DNA of 64,000 nucleotides from Methylococcaceae bacterium. Lineage in GTDB: Bacteria > Pseudomonadota > Gammaproteobacteria > Methylococcales > Methylomonadaceae. The stretch covers positions 25,271 through 89,270 of the forward strand of contig JAUYBL010000017.1 of NCBI GenBank assembly GCA_030693065.1, given 5' to 3'. Position numbers and translations under genes: made by a program. This document shows, piece after piece, positions 40,767-47,270 of this stretch; within the stretch, counting starts at the first letter, position 1; each line of letters begins with the position of its first letter. The notes under the pieces were generated by a model, which was not told where the DNA came from, did no database searches, and saw nothing but the letters and a program-made list of their open reading frames with translations.

Positions 40767-43700
40767 TTGAAAAAAAATAATAAGCTGGTTGTTTCGATTG
40801 CAGGGGCATTGCTTCTGGTGGCGCTGATTGCGCTGATAGTGGCGGCATCGTTCTGGGCGTTTAAGCAAAGTGAAACCGCTCTCGAAGCGCGGCGGCATAC
40901 CAGTGATTTAATACTCCGCGCCAACGCCTTGATGTCGGAATTAAAAGATGCCGAAACAGGACAACGCGGCTATTTATTAACCGGTGACGAGGCATTTTTA
41001 GAGCCTTACTTGATGGTGCGCGATCACATCATTGGCGATCTGGATCAATTACGGCAACTTAACTCAATCCCCGCTGCCAATAAACCGCTGAATGCACTGG
41101 TGCCCTTGGTGGATGCCAAAATGGCCGAATTAGCCGAAGTGATTGAATTGCGCCGTAAGCATGACATGGCGGCTGTACTGACATTGCTAAGCCATAGCGG
41201 TGGTCAGCAGTTGATGACATCAATTCGTGCCCAAATGAGCGCCTTCAACGACATCAAGCAAACTGAGCTGGCCAAGCACGAAGCAACCTTGCTACAGAAG
41301 ATGAGAAACTTATTTGTCATCATCGTTTTTGCCAGCCTGTTGACGCTGTTGTTTGCGCTTAGCCTGCCTTATTTTATTTATCGCGAATCCCAGCAACGTA
41401 TCAAAAATTTATTGCATATTGAAACCGAGCATTTGCTGGAGCTTCAGGAACAGACCAATAAAAAACTACAACAAACCAACGTCAACTTAGAAATCAGCGA
41501 AGAAAAACTCGCCGTTACCCTCAACTCCATTGGCGATGCCGTGATAGCAACCGATGCCGAAGCACGGGTGACCGTCTTAAATGCCGTTGCGGCAAAACTT
41601 ACCGGTTGGACGCAGGCAGAAGCCACGGGGCGCCCGGTGGCCGAAATTTTTCACATCATCAATAAACACAACCGCGAACCGATTACCATTCCAGTCATGG
41701 CAACGTTAGCGAACAGCACAGTGCAAGGTCTAGCCGATCACACGCTACTGATTGCACGCAATGGCAGCGAGTTTGATATAGCCGACAGTTGCGCGCCGAT
41801 TCGCGACCGCGACGGTCAGGTACTGGGCACGGTCTTAGTGTTCCGCGACATTACCGAAGAACGAGCCGCTCAACTGGCCTTGCGCGAGAGTGATGCGCGC
41901 TCCAACTTTATTCTGGAAATGACTCACACCGGCGGCTGGGATCTTGACTTAATCACCCACGCCACCCATCGTACAATGACGTGCGACCGCATTTTTGGCT
42001 ACGATTCATTCCAGCAGGAATGGACTTACGAGACTTTTTTGGAGCACATACTCCCCGAAGACCGCGCCGAGGTCGAAAGGCTATTTCTTGTTGCCAACAC
42101 TGAAAAAACCGACTGGAATTTTGAATGCCGTATTCGTCGTGCCGATGGTAAGGTGCGTTGGATTTGGGCAACCGGCGAACATCAACGCGATATGACCGGC
42201 ATCAGTCATCGTATGGCGGGCATCGTTCAAGACATCACCGAACGTAAACAGATACAGGCGGCATTACAGGAAACCGAGCGTCGGTTCCGCACTATGATTG
42301 ACGCACTGCCAATTGCTATCTACACGACTGACGCCGAAGGCAACCTTACCTACTTTAATCCGGCGGCGGCCGAATTCTCCGGTCGGACCCCGCAAATAGG
42401 CTCCGATAAATGGTGCGTAAGTTGGAAGGTATTTCAAATGGACGGCACACCGATGGCATTTGACCAAAGCCCAATGGCAATGTCAGTACAAGAAAATCGC
42501 TCAGTCACGGGCATAGAGGCCATTGCGGAACGGCCGGACGGCAGTCGTGTTATTTTCAGGCCGTACCCGACGCCGTTAAGCGATGCCCATGACAACGTCA
42601 TCGGCGGCATTAACATGCTGTTGGACATCACCGAAACCAAGCTCGCCGAAGCAAAACTCCACGAAGCTATTACCACTGCAGAACAAGCCAACAAAGCCAA
42701 ATCGGACTTTTTATCGCGTATGAGCCATGAGTTACGCACGCCGCTCAATGCCATCCTGGGTTTTGCCCAGTTACTGGAAGCTGGCAACCCGGAACCCACC
42801 GCCTCCCAATATGAACGTATCGGACAAATCATCAAAGCCGGCTGGTATTTGCTTGACCTGATCAATGAAATTCTTGATCTGGCCTTAATTGAATCTGGGA
42901 ACATATCGCTTTCCCAAGAACCGGTATCGCTGATTGATCTATTGCTCGAATGTCAGGCAATGGTCGAACCGAAACTGCAATCACGAGACATCAAACTGGC
43001 CTTTCTGCCCTTCGATAGCACCTCGTTTATCTATGCCGATCGAACGCGAGTCAAGCAGGCGCTGATCAATTTATTGTCCAATGCCATCAAATACAACCGC
43101 GAGCATGGCACGATTGACATCAAACTAACCTTAACCAGCCCGGAACGCATCCGCATCAGCATAATAGACACTGGAGTGGGCTTACCAGCAGACAAACTGG
43201 CGCAGATATTCCAACCCTTTAACCGGCTTGGACAAGAAAACGGTAGCGTGGAAGGCACCGGCATCGGTCTGGTGGTCACTAAACAACTGGTCGAAATGAT
43301 GGGCGGCGCTATCGGCGTGGAAAGCACCGTCGGTGTAGGTAGCGAATTCTGGATTGAGTTACTCCGCGACGATAGCTTGCCACACACGGATGATTTACCA
43401 ATACTCACTGTACTGAACGCACATGAACACAGCCAAACCACACCGTCCACGCTACTTTATGTAGAAGACAATCCGGCCAACTTGATGCTGGTTGAACACG
43501 TCATTGCAGCCCATCCACATTTAAGCTTGTTAAGTGCGCGTGATGGCAATCTTGGCATCACACTGGCGCGCAAGCATCTACCGAATGTCATCTTGATGGA
43601 CATTAACCTGCCCGGCATCAACGGTATGAATGCGCTAAAAATTCTGCGCGAAGATCCGCACACAAAACACATCCCAATTATTGCCCTGAGCGCCAATGCC

Positions 43701-43856
43701 ATGCCCCATGACATAGAAAAAGGACTGGCGGCCGGGTTTTTTCGCTATCTCACCAAACCCATCAAGGTCAAAGAATTATTGATCGCGTTGGATGAGGCAT
43801 TAAAACATTCGAACTTGGAATTGGCCGACGCCAATGAAACCGGACAAAAACAATGA
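40767..43856 (+). CDS. CHASE3 hybrid sensor histidine kinase (CHASE3-PAS-PAS-PAS-HisKA-HATPase-REC)
   Basis: A 1029-residue membrane kinase. TM1 (about 8-33) and TM2 (about 183-207) bracket a periplasmic CHASE3 domain (DAETGQRGYLLTGDEAFLEP). Three PAS domains follow (about 247-375, 375-495 with PAC segment, 500-635), then HisKA with His654 in SHELRTP, HATPase_c (NAIKYN, DTGVGLPADKL, GTGIGLVVTK) and a C-terminal receiver with Asp945. Both phospho-sites are intact. The start is TTG at 40767 with AGGA upstream; no ATG is better placed. The next gene overlaps its stop by four bases. Confidence 0.92.
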   Translation: MKKNNKLVVSIAGALLLVALIALIVAASFWAFKQSETALEARRHTSDLILRANALMSELKDAETGQRGYLLTGDEAFLEPYLMVRDHIIGDLDQLRQLNSIPAANKPLNALVPLVDAKMAELAEVIELRRKHDMAAVLTLLSHSGGQQLMTSIRAQMSAFNDIKQTELAKHEATLLQKMRNLFVIIVFASLLTLLFALSLPYFIYRESQQRIKNLLHIETEHLLELQEQTNKKLQQTNVNLEISEEKLAVTLNSIGDAVIATDAEARVTVLNAVAAKLTGWTQAEATGRPVAEIFHIINKHNREPITIPVMATLANSTVQGLADHTLLIARNGSEFDIADSCAPIRDRDGQVLGTVLVFRDITEERAAQLALRESDARSNFILEMTHTGGWDLDLITHATHRTMTCDRIFGYDSFQQEWTYETFLEHILPEDRAEVERLFLVANTEKTDWNFECRIRRADGKVRWIWATGEHQRDMTGISHRMAGIVQDITERKQIQAALQETERRFRTMIDALPIAIYTTDAEGNLTYFNPAAAEFSGRTPQIGSDKWCVSWKVFQMDGTPMAFDQSPMAMSVQENRSVTGIEAIAERPDGSRVIFRPYPTPLSDAHDNVIGGINMLLDITETKLAEAKLHEAITTAEQANKAKSDFLSRMSHELRTPLNAILGFAQLLEAGNPEPTASQYERIGQIIKAGWYLLDLINEILDLALIESGNISLSQEPVSLIDLLLECQAMVEPKLQSRDIKLAFLPFDSTSFIYADRTRVKQALINLLSNAIKYNREHGTIDIKLTLTSPERIRISIIDTGVGLPADKLAQIFQPFNRLGQENGSVEGTGIGLVVTKQLVEMMGGAIGVESTVGVGSEFWIELLRDDSLPHTDDLPILTVLNAHEHSQTTPSTLLYVEDNPANLMLVEHVIAAHPHLSLLSARDGNLGITLARKHLPNVILMDINLPGINGMNALKILREDPHTKHIPIIALSANAMPHDIEKGLAAGFFRYLTKPIKVKELLIALDEALKHSNLELADANETGQKQ

Positions 43857-44695
43857 TTAGTAAACAAGACATTCTTAACGCCAGCATTCTGATCGTTGAT
43901 GATCAGCCATCCAATGTTCTGCTACTTGGAGAAATGCTTAGTGATGCGAGCTATAGCAACGTCACTACCACCAACGACCCTTTTGAAGTCTTTGCGCTGC
44001 ACCAAAAAAACAACTACGAACTGATCCTGCTGGATCTGCAAATGCCCGGCATGGATGGTTTTGAGGTCATGGAAAATCTTAAAGAAATCGAAACCGATGA
44101 CTATCTGCCCGTTATCGCGATTACTGCCGAACCCGGCCATAAACTGCGGGCGTTAAAAGCGGGCGCCAAAGATTTCATCAGTAAACCGTTTGATCTGGTC
44201 GAGATAAAAACGCGTATCCACAACATGCTGGAAGTGCGGCTGTTATATAAACAACTGAAAGATCACAATCAAATTCTGGAACAAACCGTACAAGAACGAA
44301 CCGCCGAGCTTAAAACCAGCGAAGAACGATTTCGTCGCCTAACCGAGCTGTCTTCCGATTGGTATTGGGAACAGGACAAAGACGGCAAATTTTTCAATAT
44401 CTATGGCCCGGTATTGGAAATGCTCGGCATCTTGACCGATGAAAAAGGCACTGCGCAAGTAAGTCATGACAACATTTGGGATGCAGATGAACGGCAAATA
44501 CTTGAGGCTAACATTGCCGCCAGAAAACCGTTTCTGGATTTTGTCTACAGCCGCACTAATCCCGATGGGTCACGGCGCTATTTAATGGTCAGCGGCGAAC
44601 CGATGTTTGACCCTACCGGTCGTTTTACCGGCTATCGCGGCACCGGCAAAGACGTCACCGATGCGATGATTGCGAAAAATAAGTCTGGGGATTAG
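43853..44695 (+). CDS. REC-PAS response regulator without output domain
   Basis: A 280-residue protein: receiver domain (residues about 10-130) with Asp61 (LILLDLQMPGMDG) and Lys (ISKPFD), a coiled-coil linker (YKQLKDHNQILEQTVQERTAELKTSEERF) and a PAS domain (about 160-272) that ends the protein with RGTGKDVTDAMIAKN. No HisKA, GGDEF or DNA-binding domain follows, so it may act through its PAS by protein contact, or be the remnant of a longer kinase. Start overlaps the kinase stop (ATGA), so it is translated with it and is a likely target. Confidence 0.88.
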   Translation: MISKQDILNASILIVDDQPSNVLLLGEMLSDASYSNVTTTNDPFEVFALHQKNNYELILLDLQMPGMDGFEVMENLKEIETDDYLPVIAITAEPGHKLRALKAGAKDFISKPFDLVEIKTRIHNMLEVRLLYKQLKDHNQILEQTVQERTAELKTSEERFRRLTELSSDWYWEQDKDGKFFNIYGPVLEMLGILTDEKGTAQVSHDNIWDADERQILEANIAARKPFLDFVYSRTNPDGSRRYLMVSGEPMFDPTGRFTGYRGTGKDVTDAMIAKNKSGD

Positions 44696-44700
44696 GATGG

Positions 44701-44736
44701 GTAGCCCTCTCCGAAGGGAGAGGGTTGGGTGAGGGG
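44701..44736. repeat. Hairpin core repeat, left of the DUF559 gene
   Basis: CCCTCTCC-gaa-GGGAGAGGG followed by TTGGGTGAGGGG. The same core with small changes is inside the elements at 22819, 29335, 45138 and 63834. It lies 15 bases from the 3' end of the DUF559 gene. Confidence 0.7.
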
Positions 44737-44750
44737 AAATAATATATAAA

Positions 44751-45134
44751 TCATTCAACTGTCTTGGTAATTTCTAGAATAGCCAAGTGAATAGCCTCTA
44801 AAACACCCACAGTATTTTCAATTACGTCATTATTCCAAAAACGTATGACTTTAAATCCACGTTGTTCAAGAAACAAACTACGTTGATTGTCATAGTCAAT
44901 TTGGCTGGCATGCTGCCCGCCATCCAATTCAATAATCAGTTTTAAGTCAAGGCAAACGAAATCGGCAATATAAGGCTCAATAGGAAATTGCCGACGAAAC
45001 TTATAGTTATAGAGTTGCCTGTTGCGCAGATGTTTCCACACTAGCTGTTCGACATCGGTTTGATTTTTTCTTAGCGATCTTGCTTTGTTAGTTAAATTCA
45101 TAGCACTTTGTCGAATTAATTTCCCCTCAGCCAT
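44751..45134 (-). CDS. DUF559 (Vsr-like endonuclease fold) protein
   Basis: A 127-residue protein of DUF559, which has the restriction-endonuclease-like fold shared with very-short-patch repair nuclease. Typical segments: ARSLRKNQTDVEQLVWKHLR, FRRQFPIEPYIADFVCLDLK, LIIELDGGQH and RGFKVIRFWNNDVI. The Asp in ADF and Glu/Asp in IELDG form a PD-(D/E)xK-like site. A start at the inner ATG (45101, MNLTNKARS) would fit the usual family start; the first 11 codons overlap a GAGGGGAAAT repeat edge. The gene has hairpin-core repeats on both sides. Substrate unknown; a role in acting on these repeats is a hypothesis. Confidence 0.85.
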   Translation of the reverse strand: MAEGKLIRQSAMNLTNKARSLRKNQTDVEQLVWKHLRNRQLYNYKFRRQFPIEPYIADFVCLDLKLIIELDGGQHASQIDYDNQRSLFLEQRGFKVIRFWNNDVIENTVGVLEAIHLAILEITKTVE

Positions 45135-45137
45135 AAG

Positions 45138-45361
45138 TACACTAGGCTTTTAGCTCCTTCTCCAGAGTAACGCAGGAGCGGTTGCCGAGGGGAATATAAC
45201 TGATTGATTTTAATCTCCTCACCCCAACCCTCTCGGCAATTGCTCCTGCGTCGCCTAAAGCGCCTACTGTTGGTGCCCTACTACCTGTATCCATGCAGGC
45301 ATCCAGCAGGAGAGGGAGTAAATTTTTACAACTCATTGATTCTAAATTGTAAAAAAGTTGT
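45138..45361. mobile_element. Inverted-repeat element (158-bp type), disrupted copy
   Basis: From GTACACTAGG to AAAAAAGTTGTGTAG it aligns with the intact element at 63834-63991, including TGATTGATTTTAATCTCC and CTCATTGATTCTAAATTG. Two changes: the left hairpin is replaced by sequence with GCAGGAGCGGTTGCCGAGG (about 45168-45190), and a 69-bp insert splits the right hairpin (45234-45302). Confidence 0.75.
45234..45302. mobile_element. 69-bp small insert inside a hairpin
   Basis: The intact hairpin CCCTCTCCAGCAGGAGAGGG at 63920-63939 is split here after CCCTCT. The insert begins CGGCAATTGCTCCTGC and ends ATCCATGCAGGCAT, matching the two ends of the 47-bp insert at 37109-37155 but with a different middle. 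Confidence 0.7.
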
Positions 45362-45386
45362 GTAGTTATTTATGCTTTGAAGAGGG

Positions 45387-47270
45387 CTAGGATTTAGGCA
45401 ACAGCGCTTCAAACTCTGCTAGCGGCAGCGGTTTACTGAATAAAAAGCCCTGACACAATGCGCAGCCGTGCTCTTCCAAAAAGGCACGTTGCGCTTCGGT
45501 TTCCACGCCTTCTGCGATAATTTGCATATCGTGCAAGTTATTAGTCATGCCAATAATGGCTTTTATGATGACTGAGTCATTGTGGTTTACCCCAATCTTA
45601 TGCACAAAACTCTGATCAATTTTGAGCTGATCAAACGTCAACTGGGTCAAGTAAGCTAACGAAGCGTAACCCGTCCCAAAATCATCCAATGAGAAGCCGA
45701 CACCTATCGCCTTGAGCGCCTGCATTTTGACGGCAATTTCCGCTCTGTTCTCAAGCAACATACTCTCGGTGAGTTCTAATTTAAGACGGGTCGGATCAAT
45801 AGCCGACTTTTCCAGAATGTCAGTAATTTGTTTTACAAAGTCGATTTGATGAAACTGATGCGCGCTAACATTGACAGCCAATTGTAAGTGCTGCGTTTGC
45901 GGGTTGTTTTCCCAGCGTTTAAGTTGCGCGCAGGCAGTTTCCAGCACCCATTGCCCGATCGCTAAGATCAGCCCGGTGTCTTCCGCCAGCGGGATAAAAT
46001 CCATCGGCAGAATCAGGCCACGCTCTGGATGTTGCCAGCGGATTAATACTTCGGCACCGACAATTTGACCATCCTGGCTGATTTGCTGTTGATAGTAGAG
46101 AATGAATTGCTGTTGCTCGAGAGCAACGCGCAAATCGGCTTCCAACTCAGCGCGTTTAGTAATTACCGCTTGCATCGCCTGATCAAAAAAACACAAATTA
46201 TTACGCCCCCTGTGCTTGGCTTGATACATGGCAATGTCGACATGCCTGAGCAAATCATCTTCTGCCACCCCATGACCGCAAAACATGGTCGCACCAATGC
46301 TGGATGAACAACGATACTCATGGTCATCAAGTAAATAAGGCGCGTTCAAAGCGGCGAGTATTTTTTTACCAGAAATCTCCGCGTGGATAGCGGCTTCTTG
46401 CGCATTCTCACTTAGGTCTTCCAACATCACGACAAACTCATCGCCGCCTAGACGCGCCGCCGTATCTTTCTGACGCACACTGCTTAACAGCCGCTGGGCA
46501 ACTTGCTGGAGTAATAGGTCGCCGGTGTTATGTCCTAGGGTGTCATTCAAGGTTTTAAAATTATCCAAATCAATAAATAGCAGCGCCCCATATTTCCTGC
46601 TGCGCGCGCTGGCAGCCAACGCTAACTGCAATCTATCTTTTAGCAATTGCCGGTTGGGCAAATGGGTTAAGGGATCGTAGAACGCCAGATGCTCAAGCTG
46701 ATCTAACACTTTTTTTTGTTGGCTGATGTCCGTCAGTGCAATACGCAACACCGGTGCTGCATCGGCAGATAGTTTGGGCAGGCAGTTGAGGTGGGCATAA
46801 AACGCGGAGCCATCGGCATGTGCCATCTCCAGGCCAAACTCATGTTTATCACCGTTAGCTTTGGCTTGCTCCATCATGTTCAAGAACAAGCGATGCCATC
46901 GATCCCGGTCTGCAGATACAATAAATTGTGAAAATCGCCGTTTGAGCAACTTGCTACGCTCAACCCCCAGCAAGGTCGAGCCGGTCAGATTTATTTCGCT
47001 AATTAGGCCCTCTCGGCTGATCGTAATGTAGCCGACTGGGGCAAACTCGTACAGATCCACATAGCGATCACGTGCGGCTTCTAAGGCCACATAGGCACTG
47101 CGCAGCTCTTCATTCTGCATCTCCAGTTCGACTTTGTGGACAAGCAACTCATGCAGCAATATTTGAGTGGGTTGCGTAGCTATCTCTGCTGGCGATAAAT
47201 TGGCCACCATGGCTTCGGCTTTTGCTCTGAGTGATTTGCGCCGCTCACTACCATCCCATTTTTGGTTCAT
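45387..47270 (-). CDS. PAS-GGDEF-EAL bifunctional c-di-GMP protein
   Basis: A 627-residue cytoplasmic protein. An N-terminal helical segment, a PAS domain (about 65-185), a GGDEF domain (about 190-355) with GGDEF motif and I-site RQKD, and an EAL domain (about 370-625). The EAL signature reads EVL (AEVLIRW); other catalytic segments are kept (LELTESMLLEN, SLDDFGTGYASLAYL, KIDQSFV, EGVET). So both synthesis and hydrolysis of c-di-GMP are possible. It overlaps the stop of the CheB-CheR-PAS gene (ATGA), so it is its coupled partner and a likely output. Confidence 0.92.
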   Translation of the reverse strand: MNQKWDGSERRKSLRAKAEAMVANLSPAEIATQPTQILLHELLVHKVELEMQNEELRSAYVALEAARDRYVDLYEFAPVGYITISREGLISEINLTGSTLLGVERSKLLKRRFSQFIVSADRDRWHRLFLNMMEQAKANGDKHEFGLEMAHADGSAFYAHLNCLPKLSADAAPVLRIALTDISQQKKVLDQLEHLAFYDPLTHLPNRQLLKDRLQLALAASARSRKYGALLFIDLDNFKTLNDTLGHNTGDLLLQQVAQRLLSSVRQKDTAARLGGDEFVVMLEDLSENAQEAAIHAEISGKKILAALNAPYLLDDHEYRCSSSIGATMFCGHGVAEDDLLRHVDIAMYQAKHRGRNNLCFFDQAMQAVITKRAELEADLRVALEQQQFILYYQQQISQDGQIVGAEVLIRWQHPERGLILPMDFIPLAEDTGLILAIGQWVLETACAQLKRWENNPQTQHLQLAVNVSAHQFHQIDFVKQITDILEKSAIDPTRLKLELTESMLLENRAEIAVKMQALKAIGVGFSLDDFGTGYASLAYLTQLTFDQLKIDQSFVHKIGVNHNDSVIIKAIIGMTNNLHDMQIIAEGVETEAQRAFLEEHGCALCQGFLFSKPLPLAEFEALLPKS

